Numbered from the stretch's first letter, positions 7,675-17,918 are shown. The stretch: 64,000 nt of DNA from Jiangella sp. DSM 45060 (GCF_900105175.1 NZ_LT629771.1:2418001-2482000); one strand, 5' to 3'. Translations and numbers: made by a program. Notes: generated by a model not told the origin, from the letters alone.

Positions 7675-10600
7675 ATGGCCGGACCGGCGCGCGAACGAGG
7701 GGTGGACGGGCCGGCATCGGCGGCCCTGTTGAAGGCCGGCAGGTTCTTCACCCGCTGGGACGAGTCCGGCGACGGGCGCATGGTGTTCCGCGACGGGGGC
7801 CGGCAGGGCGACGTCTTCTATCGGGACCGGTGGAGCCACGACAAGGTGGTCCGGTCGACCCACGGGGTGAACTGCACGGGGTCGTGCTCGTGGAAGGTGT
7901 ACGTCAAGGACGGCATCATCACGTGGGAGACCCAGCAGACGGACTATCCGTCGGTGGGGCCGGACCGGCCGGAGTACGAGCCGAGAGGCTGCCCGCGGGG
8001 CGCCGCCTTCAGCTGGTACACGTACTCGCCGACGCGGGTGCGGTACCCGTACGTGCGTGGCGTCCTGCTCGACCTCTACCGCGAAGCCAAGCAGCGCCTC
8101 GGCGACCCCGTCCTGGCCTGGGCGGACATCACCGGCGACGCGGAGAAACGACGAAGCTACCAGCGGGCACGGGGCAAGGGCGGACTGGTGCGAGCCGGCT
8201 GGGACGAGGCCATCGAGATCGCCGCCGCGGCGCACGTGCACACGATCAAGGAGTACGGCCCGGACCGGTGCGCCGGCTTCTCGCCCATCCCGGCCATGTC
8301 GATGGTCTCGCACGCCGTCGGGACGCGGTTCGTGCAGCTCATCGGCGGCGTCATGACGTCGTTCTACGACTGGTACGCCGACCTCCCGGTGGCCAGCCCG
8401 CAGGTCTTCGGTGACCAGACGGACGTGCCGGAGTCGGGGGACTGGTGGGACGCGACGTACCTGATGATGTGGGGCTCGAACGTCCCGGTGACGCGCACGC
8501 CCGACGCCCACTGGATGGCGGAGGTCCGCTACCGCGGCACGAAGGTCGTCACGGTCAGCCCCGACTACGCCGACAACACCAAGTTCGCCGACGAGTCGAT
8601 GCCGGCCCAGGCGGGCACCGACGCGGCGCTGGCGATGGCGATGGGCCACGTCGTGCTGAAGGAGCACTTCGTCGACAAGCGGACGCCGTTCTTCGCCGAC
8701 TACGTCCGCACCTACACCGACCTCCCGATGCTGATCAGGCTCGAGCCGCACGAGCAGGGCGGCCTCACGCCCGGCAAGTTCCTCACCGCGGCCGACCTCG
8801 GGCAGGAGACGGCAGAGGACCAGTGGAAGACGGTCGTCCTCGACGAGGCCACCGGCGCACCGATCGTCCCCAACGGCTCCATCGGCTTCCGGTACGCCGA
8901 CTCCGGCAAGGGCCGCTGGAACCTCGACCTCGACGGCGTCACGCCGGCCCTCAGCATGGAGGGCGATGAGACGACGGAGAACGTCGAGGTCCTCCTCCCG
9001 GCCTTCACGAAACCCGACGGCTCCGGCGACGTGCTGCGGCGCGGCGTACCGGCCCGCCGCGTCGGCGGCCACCTGGTCACGACGGTGCTGGACCTCATGC
9101 TCGCCCAGTACGGGGTCGAACGACCGAACCTCCCCGGGCGGTGGCCAGAAGGCTACGACGACGCCGCCACGCCCTACACGCCGGCCTGGCAGGCCGAGAT
9201 CACCAGCGTGCCGGCGGAGCAGTGCGTCCGCATCGCCCGCGAGTTCGCCGCCAACGCCGAGGAGTCCGGCGGCCGCTCGATGATCATCCTCGGCGCCGGC
9301 GTCTGCCAGTGGTTCCACGGCGACGCCACCTACCGGGCGATCCTGTCGCTGCTCATCCTGACGGGGTGCATGGGCCGCAACGGCGGCGGCTGGGCGCACT
9401 ACGTCGGCCAGGAGAAGTGCCGCCCGATCACCGGCTGGATCTCGCTGGCCAACGCGCTGGACTGGTCGCGCCCGCCGCGCACCATGATCGGGACGGCGTA
9501 CTGGTACATGCACACGGACCAGTGGCGCAACGACGGCTACTCGACGGCGTCACTGGCGTCGCCGCTCAGCGCGAACGCGGAGGAGAAGCACACCGCCGAC
9601 GCCATCGCGGAGTCCGCGAAGCTCGGCTGGATGCCGTTCTACCCGCAGTTCGAGACGAACCCGCTGCAGGTGGCCGACGACGCCGCGGCAGCGGTCGAGA
9701 AGGGCGCAGCGAAGGACGCGGCCGACTACGTCGCCCGGGCCCTGGACGACGGCAGCCTGAAGCCCGCCATCGCCGACGTCGACGCGCCCAGGAACTGGCC
9801 GCGGACGCTGGTGCTGTGGCGCTCGAACCTCATGGGGTCGTCGGCGAAGGGCAACGAGTACTTCCTCAAGCACCTGCTCGGCACCCACTCCAACGTCATG
9901 GGCGGCGAGAACCCCCAGGCCCCGCGCCCCAAGGACGTCACATGGCACGACGAGGCCCCCGAGGGCAAGCTCGACCTGCTGGTCTCGGCCGACTTCCGCA
10001 TGACGTCGACGACGCTGCTGTCCGACATCGTGCTGCCGGCGGCGACGTGGTACGAGAAGCACGACCTCTCGTCGACGGACATGCACCCGTTCGTGCACGC
10101 GTTCACCCCGGCCATCGACCCGCCGTGGGAGGCGAAGACCGACTTCGACGCGTTCCACCTGCTGGCCCGCAGGCTGTCCGCCATGGCGAGGACGCACCTG
10201 GGCACCCGCCGCGACCTCGTCACCGTCCCGCTGCAGCACGACACCCCCGGTGAGGCGAAATACCCGGGCGGCCGGGCCGACGGCAGTAGGCCGGTGGTCA
10301 CCGTCGTCGAGCGCGACTACACCGCCATCGCGGACAAGCTGGCCGCCGTCGGCCCGCTGGCCGACACCCTCGGCTTCACCGTCAAGAACGTCACCTACCG
10401 CCTCACCGAACAAACGGACAAGCTCGCGAAACAGAACGGCGTCATGCTCGGCGGCGCCGCCGACGGCCGCCCGGCCATCGACACCGACGAGAAGCTGGCC
10501 GAGGCGATCCTGACGTACTCCGGGACGACGAACGGCGAGCTGGCCGTGCAGGGCTTCCGCACCCTCGAGGAGCGCGTCGGCAAGCCGCTCGCGGACCTCG

Positions 10601-11346
10601 CGGAGGGCTCCGAGGAGAAACGCATCACCTTCGCCGACACCCAGACCGCGCCCGTCCCCGTCATCACGTCGCCGGAGTGGTCCGGGTCCGAGACGGGCGG
10701 CCGGCGGTACGCGCCGTTCACCGTCAACATCGAGCGGCTGAAGCCGTTCCACACGCTCACCGGCCGCATGCATTTCTACCTCGACCACGACTGGATGCTG
10801 GAGTACGGCGAGGCGCTGCCGATCTACCGTCCGCCGCTGGACTTCCACCGGCTCTTCGGCGAGCCCCGGCTGGGCCCCGACGGCGCCAGCCAGATCACCG
10901 TCCGCTACCTGACGCCGCACTCGAAGTGGTCGATCCACTCCGAGTACCAGGACAACCTGCTCATGCTGTCGCTGTCGCGCGGCGGCCCGGTGGTGTGGAT
11001 GAGCCCGGGCGACGCGGAAGCGATCGACGTCCGCGACAACGACTGGGTCGAATGCGTCAACGCCAACGGCGTCTTCGTCGGCCGCGCGATCGTCTCCCAC
11101 CGCATGCCGCAGGGCGTCGTCTACGTGCACCACGCGCAGGAACGCACCATCGACGTGCCGAAGTCCGAGGCGACCGGGCGGCGCGGCGGCATCCACAACT
11201 CGGTGACGCGGCTGCTGGTGAAGCCGACGCACCTGATCGGCGGGTACGCGCAGCTCTCCTACACGTTCAACTACCTCGGCCCGACGGGGAACCAGCGCGA
11301 CGTGGTCTCGACCATCCGGAAGCGGTCGCAGGAGGTGACGTACTGA
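7675..11346 (+). CDS. narG: Respiratory nitrate reductase, alpha (molybdenum) subunit
   Basis: The 1223-residue protein reduces nitrate to nitrite at a bis-MGD molybdenum centre, taking electrons from NarH. The FS0 [4Fe-4S] ligands are visible as His63, Cys67, Cys71 (HGVNCTGSC) and Cys106 (RGCPRG). The molybdenum-ligand aspartate sits in WYADLPVASPQ (Asp236), matching Asp222 of the E. coli enzyme. No twin-arginine signal is obvious, consistent with the cytoplasm-facing membrane-bound Nar type. Length matches the family. ATG 7675 follows a GGGGCGG stretch. The stop overlaps the narH start by one base (TGATG), so the two are translationally coupled. Confidence 0.98.
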   Translation: MAGPARERGVDGPASAALLKAGRFFTRWDESGDGRMVFRDGGRQGDVFYRDRWSHDKVVRSTHGVNCTGSCSWKVYVKDGIITWETQQTDYPSVGPDRPEYEPRGCPRGAAFSWYTYSPTRVRYPYVRGVLLDLYREAKQRLGDPVLAWADITGDAEKRRSYQRARGKGGLVRAGWDEAIEIAAAAHVHTIKEYGPDRCAGFSPIPAMSMVSHAVGTRFVQLIGGVMTSFYDWYADLPVASPQVFGDQTDVPESGDWWDATYLMMWGSNVPVTRTPDAHWMAEVRYRGTKVVTVSPDYADNTKFADESMPAQAGTDAALAMAMGHVVLKEHFVDKRTPFFADYVRTYTDLPMLIRLEPHEQGGLTPGKFLTAADLGQETAEDQWKTVVLDEATGAPIVPNGSIGFRYADSGKGRWNLDLDGVTPALSMEGDETTENVEVLLPAFTKPDGSGDVLRRGVPARRVGGHLVTTVLDLMLAQYGVERPNLPGRWPEGYDDAATPYTPAWQAEITSVPAEQCVRIAREFAANAEESGGRSMIILGAGVCQWFHGDATYRAILSLLILTGCMGRNGGGWAHYVGQEKCRPITGWISLANALDWSRPPRTMIGTAYWYMHTDQWRNDGYSTASLASPLSANAEEKHTADAIAESAKLGWMPFYPQFETNPLQVADDAAAAVEKGAAKDAADYVARALDDGSLKPAIADVDAPRNWPRTLVLWRSNLMGSSAKGNEYFLKHLLGTHSNVMGGENPQAPRPKDVTWHDEAPEGKLDLLVSADFRMTSTTLLSDIVLPAATWYEKHDLSSTDMHPFVHAFTPAIDPPWEAKTDFDAFHLLARRLSAMARTHLGTRRDLVTVPLQHDTPGEAKYPGGRADGSRPVVTVVERDYTAIADKLAAVGPLADTLGFTVKNVTYRLTEQTDKLAKQNGVMLGGAADGRPAIDTDEKLAEAILTYSGTTNGELAVQGFRTLEERVGKPLADLAEGSEEKRITFADTQTAPVPVITSPEWSGSETGGRRYAPFTVNIERLKPFHTLTGRMHFYLDHDWMLEYGEALPIYRPPLDFHRLFGEPRLGPDGASQITVRYLTPHSKWSIHSEYQDNLLMLSLSRGGPVVWMSPGDAEAIDVRDNDWVECVNANGVFVGRAIVSHRMPQGVVYVHHAQERTIDVPKSEATGRRGGIHNSVTRLLVKPTHLIGGYAQLSYTFNYLGPTGNQRDVVSTIRKRSQEVTY

Positions 11347-13010
11347 TGCGGGTCATGGCGCAGCTGGCGATGGTGATGAACCTCGACAAGTGCATCGGCT
11401 GCCACACCTGCTCGGTCACCTGCAAGCAGGCGTGGACGAACCGCGCCGGCACCGAGTACGTCTGGTTCAACAACGTCGAGACGCGGCCCGGCCAGGGCTA
11501 TCCGCGCCGGTACGAGGACCAGGAGCGCTGGCAGGGCGGCTGGACGCTGAACAAGCGCGGCAACCTCGAGCTGCGCACCGGCGGACGGCTGAAGCGGCTG
11601 CTCGGCATCTTCGCCAGCCCCGTGCAGCCGGAGCTGGCCGACTACTACGAGCCGTGGACCTACGACTACAAGATGCTCACCGAGGCGCCGCTGGGCGACG
11701 ACTTCCCGGTGGCGCGGCCGAAGTCGCTGATCACCGGCGAGGACACCAAGGTCACGTGGTCGGCGAACTGGGACGACAACCTCGGTGGCACCAGCGAGCT
11801 GGGCCACCTCGACCCGGTGGTCGAGAAGGTGCGGCGCGAGTCGGAGGACAAGATCCGCTTCGAGTTCGAGCGGACGTTCATGTTCTACCTGCCGCGCATC
11901 TGCGAGCACTGCCTGAACCCGTCGTGCATGGCGTCGTGCCCGTCCGGCGCCATCTACAAGCGCAGCGAGGACGGCATCGTGCTGGTCGACCAGGACCGCT
12001 GCCGCGGCTGGCGGCAGTGCGTCACCGGCTGCCCGTACAAGAAGATCTACTTCAACCACCGCTCCGGCAAGGCGGAGAAGTGCACGTTCTGCTACCCGCG
12101 GGTCGAGGTGGGGCTGCCGACGGTGTGCGCGGAGACCTGCGTGGGGCGGCTGCGCTACCTCGGCCTGTTCCTGTACGACGCCGACCGGGTGACGGCGGCC
12201 GCGTCGACGCCGGACCCGCAGGACCTCTACGAGGCGCAGCTCGACCTCATGCTGGACCCGTCCGACCCCGAGGTCGTCGCCGCGGCGCGAGCGGGCGGCG
12301 TGCCGGACGACTGGATCGATGCCGCGCGGCGCTCGCCGGTGTACGCGCTGGCCAAGACGTACCGCGTCGCTCTGCCGCTGCATCCGGAGTACCGCACGAT
12401 GCCGATGGTCTGGTACGTGCCGCCGCTGTCGCCGGTGGTCGACCTGCTGTCCGAGCAGGGCCACGACGCCGAGGACCGCGCGACGCTGTTCAGCGCCATC
12501 GACGCGCTGCGCATCCCCGTCGAGTACCTGGCCGAGCTGTTCACCGCCGGGAGGACGTCGACGGTGACGGAGGTGCTGCGCAAGCTCGCGGCCATGCGGG
12601 CGTACATGCGCGACGTCACGCTCGGCCGCGACCCGGACCCGTCCATCCCGGCGTCGGTCGGCATGACGGAGGAGTCGCTGTACGCGATGTACCGGCTGAT
12701 GGCGATCGCCAAGTACGACGAGCGGTACGTCATCCCGACGGCGCACGCCGAGCAGGCGCACGACCTCGAGGAGATCGGCTGTGCGCTGGACGTCGACGAC
12801 GGTCCCGGCATGTACGAGTCCGGCCCGTTCGGCGAGGCCAGCGGGCGGCCCGTGCCGGTCGCCGTCGAGACGTTCCAGGCGCTGAAACAGCGGCAGACCA
12901 CCGCCAGCCCGCCGGGCGGCGACCTCAGCGGCCGCGTCAACCTGCTGAACTGGGACGGCAGCGGCACGCCGGAGGGCCTGTTCCCGCCGAAGAAGGACGG
13001 CGCGCCATGA
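11346..13010 (+). CDS. narH: Nitrate reductase, beta (iron-sulfur) subunit
   Basis: The 554-residue electron-transfer subunit links NarI haem to NarG. Four cysteine clusters are visible: CIGCHTCSVTC near the N-terminus, CEHCLNPSCMASCP, CRGWRQCVTGCP and CTFCYPRV...CAETC. The tryptophan in CRGWRQC replaces a cysteine, as is standard for the [3Fe-4S] cluster of NarH. The ATG overlaps the narG stop, and the end overlaps narJ by four bases (ATGA). Confidence 0.98.
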   Translation: MRVMAQLAMVMNLDKCIGCHTCSVTCKQAWTNRAGTEYVWFNNVETRPGQGYPRRYEDQERWQGGWTLNKRGNLELRTGGRLKRLLGIFASPVQPELADYYEPWTYDYKMLTEAPLGDDFPVARPKSLITGEDTKVTWSANWDDNLGGTSELGHLDPVVEKVRRESEDKIRFEFERTFMFYLPRICEHCLNPSCMASCPSGAIYKRSEDGIVLVDQDRCRGWRQCVTGCPYKKIYFNHRSGKAEKCTFCYPRVEVGLPTVCAETCVGRLRYLGLFLYDADRVTAAASTPDPQDLYEAQLDLMLDPSDPEVVAAARAGGVPDDWIDAARRSPVYALAKTYRVALPLHPEYRTMPMVWYVPPLSPVVDLLSEQGHDAEDRATLFSAIDALRIPVEYLAELFTAGRTSTVTEVLRKLAAMRAYMRDVTLGRDPDPSIPASVGMTEESLYAMYRLMAIAKYDERYVIPTAHAEQAHDLEEIGCALDVDDGPGMYESGPFGEASGRPVPVAVETFQALKQRQTTASPPGGDLSGRVNLLNWDGSGTPEGLFPPKKDGAP

Positions 13011-13636
13011 TCCGCCGCCGGGGGCACGCCGCCGGCCACCGCGTCGTCCACCAGGTCGCGTCCTGGTGCCTCGACTACCCCGACGGCGCGCTGGCCGAGC
13101 GGCTGCCGCAGCTGGGCGCCGCACTGGCCGAGCAGCCGCCGTCCGACGCCGTCACGCGGCTGTCCGCGCTGGTCGATCACCTGGCCGGGCGGCCGCTGGC
13201 CGACCTGCAGCGCGACTACGTCGACGTGTTCGACCTCAGCCGCGAGCGGGCGCTGCACCTGTCGTACTGGACCGACGGCGACACCCGGCGGCGCGGCGAG
13301 GTGCTGGCCCGGTTCAAGGCCGCCTACCGGGCCAGCGGCTTCGTCGTCGACCTGCGCGGCGAGCTGCCCGACCACCTGCCGACGGTGCTCGAGTTCGCCG
13401 CGGTCGCCGACCCCGCCGCCGGCGTCGCGCTGCTGCAGGAGTACCGCGCGTCGCTGGAGCTGCTGCGGTTCGCGCTGCTCGACCTCGGCACGCCGTACGC
13501 CGGCGGGGTCGCCGCGGTCTGCGCGACGCTGCCGGGGGAGTCGCCGCCTGACCGGGCCGCCGTCCACGCCCAGGCCGGGCCGCCGCCCGTCGAGACCGTC
13601 GGGCTGGAACTGCTGCCGTACGGGAGCCGGCCGTGA
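13007..13636 (+). CDS. narJ: Nitrate reductase molybdenum cofactor assembly chaperone
   Basis: The 209-residue NarJ/TorD-family chaperone binds apo-NarG and allows cofactor insertion before membrane docking. The N-terminal helices (VVHQVASWCLDYPD) and the conserved Tyr/Asp-rich stretch DYVDVFDLSRERALHLSYW are characteristic. It overlaps narH (ATGA) and narI by four bases (GTGA), placing it in the canonical GHJI order. Confidence 0.95.
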   Translation: MIRRRGHAAGHRVVHQVASWCLDYPDGALAERLPQLGAALAEQPPSDAVTRLSALVDHLAGRPLADLQRDYVDVFDLSRERALHLSYWTDGDTRRRGEVLARFKAAYRASGFVVDLRGELPDHLPTVLEFAAVADPAAGVALLQEYRASLELLRFALLDLGTPYAGGVAAVCATLPGESPPDRAAVHAQAGPPPVETVGLELLPYGSRP

Positions 13637-14361
13637 ACACCGTGCTGTGGGGCGTGCTGCCGTACCTCATGGTGGTCGTGCTGGTGGCCGGGTCGATCTG
13701 GCGGTACCGGTACGACAAGTTCGGCTGGACGACGCGGTCGTCGCAGCTCTACGAGTCGCGGCTGCTGCGCATCGGGTCGCCGCTGTTCCACTTCGGCATC
13801 CTCGTCGTGATCATCGGGCACATCGGCGGGCTGGTGATCCCGGAGTCGTGGACCGAGGCCGTGGGCGTCAGCGAGGGGGTCTATCACGTCAACGCGCTGC
13901 TGTTCGGCGGTCTCGCCGGGGCGTGCACGCTGGCCGGCATCGCGATCCTGATCTACCGGCGCCGCCGCACCGGGCCGGTGTTCATGGCCACCACCCGCAA
14001 CGACAAGGCGATGTACGTCGTCCTGGTCGGCGCCATCGCGCTGGGGCTGTGGACGACGCTGGTCAGCGTGGGCGCCGGGCACGAGGCGCACAACTACCGC
14101 GAGTCGGTGTCGCCGTGGTTCCGGTCGCTGTTCGTGCTGCAGCCCGACATCGACTCGATGGCCGCGGCGCCCGTGCAGTTCCACCTCCACACGCTGGTCG
14201 GGATGCTGCTGTTCGCGATCTGGCCGTTCACCCGGCTGGTGCACGCGTTCACCGCGCCGGTGCACTACCTGTTCCGTCCCTACATCGTCTACCGCAGCCG
14301 CGACGCCGGTCCGCGCCGCCGGGGCTGGGACACCGTCGGCAGCGCCGACCGGGACCGTTGA
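13633..14361 (+). CDS. narI: Nitrate reductase, gamma (cytochrome b) subunit
   Basis: The 242-residue membrane protein has five predicted transmembrane helices and conserved histidines (LFHFGILVVIIGHIGG; FHLHTLVGMLLFAIWPFTRLVHAF) that would ligate two b haems. It oxidises menaquinol and anchors NarGH. The GTG start at 13633 overlaps the narJ stop. The family length is about 225-245 residues. Confidence 0.96.
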   Translation: MNTVLWGVLPYLMVVVLVAGSIWRYRYDKFGWTTRSSQLYESRLLRIGSPLFHFGILVVIIGHIGGLVIPESWTEAVGVSEGVYHVNALLFGGLAGACTLAGIAILIYRRRRTGPVFMATTRNDKAMYVVLVGAIALGLWTTLVSVGAGHEAHNYRESVSPWFRSLFVLQPDIDSMAAAPVQFHLHTLVGMLLFAIWPFTRLVHAFTAPVHYLFRPYIVYRSRDAGPRRRGWDTVGSADRDR

Positions 14362-14372
14362 AGGAGACGCGC

Positions 14373-15578
14373 ATGACCACCGACATCCGGGCGGGCCAGA
14401 CCCGCAACCTGGTGCTGGCGACCGTCGCGTTCGCGGTCAGCTTCTGGGCCTGGAACATGGTCGCGCCGCTCGGGGTGCGCTACACCGGCGAGCTCGGGCT
14501 GTCGTCGGGGGAGAAATCGCTGCTGGTGGCGACGCCGGTGCTGGTCGGCTCGGTCGGCCGGATCCTGGTCGGCGCGCTCACCGACCGGCTCGGCGGCCGG
14601 CTGATGTTCCCCGTCCTCATGGTGCTGTCGGCGCCGTTCGTCGTGCTCGTGGCGGCGGCCGGCGAGGCGGAGTCGTACGGCCTGCTGCTGCTGTTCGGGT
14701 TCTTCCTGGGCATCGCGGGGACGACGTTCGCCGTCGGCATCCCGTTCGTCAACGCCTGGTACGAGACGTCCCGGCGCGGCTTCGCGACCGGCGTGTTCGG
14801 TGCCGGGATGGGCGGGACGGCGCTGTCGGCGTTCTTCACGCCGCGGTTCGTGGACTGGTTCGGCTACGTGGCGACGCACGTCATCGTCGCGGTGGCGCTG
14901 GTGGCGACGGCGGCGATCTGCTGGACGCTCATGCGCGACTCGCCGGCGTGGGCACCGAACACGGCGCCGGTGCTGCCGAAGCTGTCCGCGGCGGTCAGGC
15001 TGCCGGTGACGTGGCAGATGTCGTTCCTGTACGCGGTGGCGTTCGGCGGGTTCGTCGCGTTCTCCACCTACCTGCCGACATACCTCAAGGACATCTACGA
15101 CTTCGACCTGACGGCGGCCGGCACCCGCACCGCGGGCTTCGCGCTGGCCGCCGTCGTCGCCCGTCCCATCGGCGGTGTGCTGTCCGACCGCATCGGGCCG
15201 CGCATGGTCGTCGCGATCTCGCTGGCCGGGACCGCCGTGCTGGCGATCGTCGTCGCGTTCCAGCCGCCGGTCGAGGTGCCGGCCGGCATCGCGTTCGTCC
15301 TGCTCGCGTTCTTCCTCGGCCTCGGCACCGGCGGCGTGTTCGCGTGGGTGGCGAAGCTGGCGCCGCCGGAGAAGGTCGGCACGGTGACGGGGGTCGTCGG
15401 CGCGGCCGGCGGGCTCGGCGGGTTCTTCCCGCCGCTGGTCATGGGCGCGACGTACGAGGTGCTGCTGGACGGCTACGGCGTCGGGCTGACGCTGCTGGCG
15501 ATCACCGCCGCGGGAGCACTGGCGTTCACGCTGCTCGGGGTCGGGGCCCGGGCGGCGTCGTCGGCCCGCCGGACGTGA
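14373..15578 (+). CDS. narK: Nitrate/nitrite transporter, MFS family (NarK-type)
   Basis: The 401-residue, 12-helix major facilitator has the two nitrate signature regions, GLGTGGVFAWVAKLAPPEKVG and GIAGTTFAVGIPFVNAWY, typical of NarK/NasA. It probably imports nitrate and/or exports nitrite for the adjacent reductase. ATG 14373 lies 11 bases after narI behind AAGGAG, so it is the last gene of the nar operon. No nirBD is present in the window. Confidence 0.93.
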   Translation: MTTDIRAGQTRNLVLATVAFAVSFWAWNMVAPLGVRYTGELGLSSGEKSLLVATPVLVGSVGRILVGALTDRLGGRLMFPVLMVLSAPFVVLVAAAGEAESYGLLLLFGFFLGIAGTTFAVGIPFVNAWYETSRRGFATGVFGAGMGGTALSAFFTPRFVDWFGYVATHVIVAVALVATAAICWTLMRDSPAWAPNTAPVLPKLSAAVRLPVTWQMSFLYAVAFGGFVAFSTYLPTYLKDIYDFDLTAAGTRTAGFALAAVVARPIGGVLSDRIGPRMVVAISLAGTAVLAIVVAFQPPVEVPAGIAFVLLAFFLGLGTGGVFAWVAKLAPPEKVGTVTGVVGAAGGLGGFFPPLVMGATYEVLLDGYGVGLTLLAITAAGALAFTLLGVGARAASSARRT

Positions 15579-15694
15579 CACCGCCGCACTCTTGCACGCA
15601 CGTTCACGACGGGTTCGGTCGTCGGTCAGGGCACGTTAGGACGTCCGCGCGACGATCCGGAGCACCCCGCCCATCCGCCGAGAGGATCTGATCC

Positions 15695-17287
15695 ATGACG
15701 ACCCTGCACCGATGCATCGGCGCGCTCGCCTGCACGGGACTGCTCGCGGGCCTGGTGACCGCCGCCCCCGCCGGCGCGCAGCCGGCGCCGTCGCGTGAGA
15801 GCACCGGCTTCCTGGACAACGGCGTCACCGCGCATCGCGGGTACTCCAGTGCCTACCCGGAGAACACCATGCGTGCGTTCACCGAGGCGCTCGAGCTGGG
15901 GGTGGACTGGATCGAGCTGGATGTCTTCACCACGGCCGACGGCCAGGTCGTTGTGGCGCACGACGCCACCACCGGCCGGTTCGCCGACCGCGACCTGCGC
16001 ATCGCCGACCACACCTACGCCGAGCTGAGCACCCTCGACGTCGCCTACGGGTTCCGCGCGGCGAACGGCCTCACGAAGAAGGAGGTGCCGCCGGCGCGGA
16101 TGCCGCTGCTGTCCGAGGCGCTGGAGCTGATCCGGTCCCAGGACCGCACCCGGGTCTCGATCCAGCCGAAGGACGGCTCGACCGCGGCCGCCGTCGCGAT
16201 GGTGCAGGAGCTCGGCGCTCAGGCGTGGGTGGGCTTCAACGACGGCAACCTCGCCAAGATGAGCTTGGTCAAGGAGCTGGATCCGAGCATCCACGTCTTC
16301 TGGGACCTGCCGGCCAGCGGTGACATCGCCGCCGAGATGGCCATCGCCCGCGACCGCGGGTTCGAGTCGCTGATCGTCAACCAGGCCCGCATCAGCCCGG
16401 AGCTGATCGCGACCATCGAGGCGGGCGGCTTCGAGTCCGGCGCGTGGACGGTCAACGACACCGAGGTCATGCGGCGGTTCATCGGCTGGGGCATCGACCG
16501 CCTCTACACCGACAGCGTCGACCAGGCGCTGCTGCTGTTCGGGCACGACCCGCGCGAGGGCCTCGGCCGGGGGCTGCTCGGCCACTGGGCCTTCGACGAG
16601 GGCCGCGGCTCCGTCGCCGACGACGACGGGTCGCCGAACCCACTGCGCAACGGCCGGCTCCGGGCCGACGCCGACCTGACGCCGCCCGGGCACGGCCACC
16701 TCAGGGGAGCGGTGGAGCTGGACGGGCACGGCGACCACGTCGACGTGCCGTTCCAGGTGCTCCCGGACCAGGCGCCCGCCTACACCGCGTCGGCCTGGTT
16801 CCGGCCCGAGCAGCCCGGCCGGGGCCGCCAGTTCATCCTCGAGACCGCCGGGTCGTGGGCCGTCTCCGTCGAGCTCGCCGACGTCAGCGGGCACCTGAAG
16901 TACTCCGTGCAGACCGATGGCACGTCGGTCGTCGCCGAGTCCGGCATCACCCCCGCCGCCGGCCGCTGGCACCACGTGGCGGTCAGCTACGACGCGGCGA
17001 CCGGCGTCTCGCGGCTCTACCTGGACGGCGCCGAGGTGACGTCGTTCGCCGACCCCAAGGAGACCGGAAGCGGCGCCCTCGCGGACACCACCGGGCTGCA
17101 CATCGGCACGTACCGCGGCGCCGACGGCCGGTTCTTCTCCGGTGCCATCGACGACGTCGCCGTCTGGAACCGCGTGCTGGACGCCGACGAGCTGGCCACG
17201 CTGTGGAACGACGGCGACGGCGCGGCCGTCCCCGGCGACTTCACCGAGCCGCGCCACACGCCCGGCTCGTGGAGCCCGCGCGGCTGA
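15695..17287 (+). CDS. Secreted glycerophosphodiester phosphodiesterase with C-terminal LamG-like domain
   Basis: The 530-residue protein has a signal peptide (residues 1-28, cut after PAGAQ). The GDPD barrel follows (about 40-275), with the catalytic HRGYSS, PENT and ELDV motifs and a terminal NDTEVMRRFIGWGIDRLYTD segment. A LamG/concanavalin-like jelly roll covers about 290-500 (LLGHWAFDEGRG through FSGAIDDVAVWNRVLDADEL). The enzyme would release glycerol-3-phosphate from phosphodiesters outside the cell, for phosphate or carbon gain, while the LamG part probably binds a glycan or surface. GAGAGG precedes ATG 15695. Confidence 0.92.
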   Translation: MTTLHRCIGALACTGLLAGLVTAAPAGAQPAPSRESTGFLDNGVTAHRGYSSAYPENTMRAFTEALELGVDWIELDVFTTADGQVVVAHDATTGRFADRDLRIADHTYAELSTLDVAYGFRAANGLTKKEVPPARMPLLSEALELIRSQDRTRVSIQPKDGSTAAAVAMVQELGAQAWVGFNDGNLAKMSLVKELDPSIHVFWDLPASGDIAAEMAIARDRGFESLIVNQARISPELIATIEAGGFESGAWTVNDTEVMRRFIGWGIDRLYTDSVDQALLLFGHDPREGLGRGLLGHWAFDEGRGSVADDDGSPNPLRNGRLRADADLTPPGHGHLRGAVELDGHGDHVDVPFQVLPDQAPAYTASAWFRPEQPGRGRQFILETAGSWAVSVELADVSGHLKYSVQTDGTSVVAESGITPAAGRWHHVAVSYDAATGVSRLYLDGAEVTSFADPKETGSGALADTTGLHIGTYRGADGRFFSGAIDDVAVWNRVLDADELATLWNDGDGAAVPGDFTEPRHTPGSWSPRG

Positions 17288-17295
17288 CGTGCGAC

Positions 17296-17326
17296 GGCGC
17301 CGCTCGGATAGGGGCTGAGCGGCGCC
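17296..17326. terminator. Bidirectional hairpin between convergent genes
   Basis: A perfect 10-bp stem, GGCGCCGCTC and GAGCGGCGCC, encloses an 11-nt loop between the GDPD stop and the SH3 protein stop. There is no strong T-tract, as is common in high-GC actinomycetes. Its position makes a shared terminator likely. Confidence 0.7.
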
Positions 17327-17342
17327 GCCGGCCGGGGGAGGG

Positions 17343-17918
17343 TCAGCAGTACGGCGGGGCCGAGCCGACGTTCGTCACGTAGCGGGCCGCCACCCACTGG
17401 CCGCCGCCGTCACCGGTCAGCTGGTACCAGCGCCGGTTGCCGTCGATGGACTGGGAATCGACCTTGCACACGATGGCCAGCGTCGCGCCGCGCGGGGCCG
17501 AGCTGACCTTGGGGTTCGACGTGTGCGGGCCGCTGCGCACCGCCAGCGACGTCGAGGACGACACTCGGCCGGCGTACTCGTGGCCGTCGCCGCAGAACCG
17601 CGGCGCGGCGCCGATGTTGGCGATGTAGCGGGCGCTCACCCAGCGGCCGTTCGCCAGCTTGTACCAGAGACTGTTGCCGCTGACCGTCGGGCCGTACACC
17701 TTGCACTGGATGGTGATCGTCGCGCCCTTCGCGTACGAACCGACCTTGGGGGAGTATTGCGTGGGAGCGCTGCGCACGTTGATGCCCTCGGTGACGCGGC
17801 CCTTGTAGGTGGTCGTCGCCGCGTCCGCGGCCGTGCTGGTCGCGAGCAGGCCGAGCGGGACGATCGTGGCCGTGGCGAGCGCGATCGCCGCCCGCCGGAG
17901 CCGTTGCCGGATGATCAT
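17343..17918 (-). CDS. Secreted protein with two SH3-like repeats
   Basis: ATG at 17918 follows an AGGAGG site with six bases of spacing; upstream in-frame codons lack this. The 191-residue product has a signal peptide (MIIRQRLRRAAIALATATIV... cleaved after AADA). Two tandem bacterial SH3-like modules of about 70 residues follow (GRVTEGINVRSAPTQYSPKVG and GRVSSSTSLAVRSGPHTSNPKV), each ending in W(V)(S/A)ARY(I/V)xNxGxAPxxC. The paired cysteines suggest a disulfide in each repeat. Such domains often bind cell-wall peptides. No enzymatic domain is present, so the role is unknown. Confidence 0.88.
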   Translation of the reverse strand: MIIRQRLRRAAIALATATIVPLGLLATSTAADAATTTYKGRVTEGINVRSAPTQYSPKVGSYAKGATITIQCKVYGPTVSGNSLWYKLANGRWVSARYIANIGAAPRFCGDGHEYAGRVSSSTSLAVRSGPHTSNPKVSSAPRGATLAIVCKVDSQSIDGNRRWYQLTGDGGGQWVAARYVTNVGSAPPYC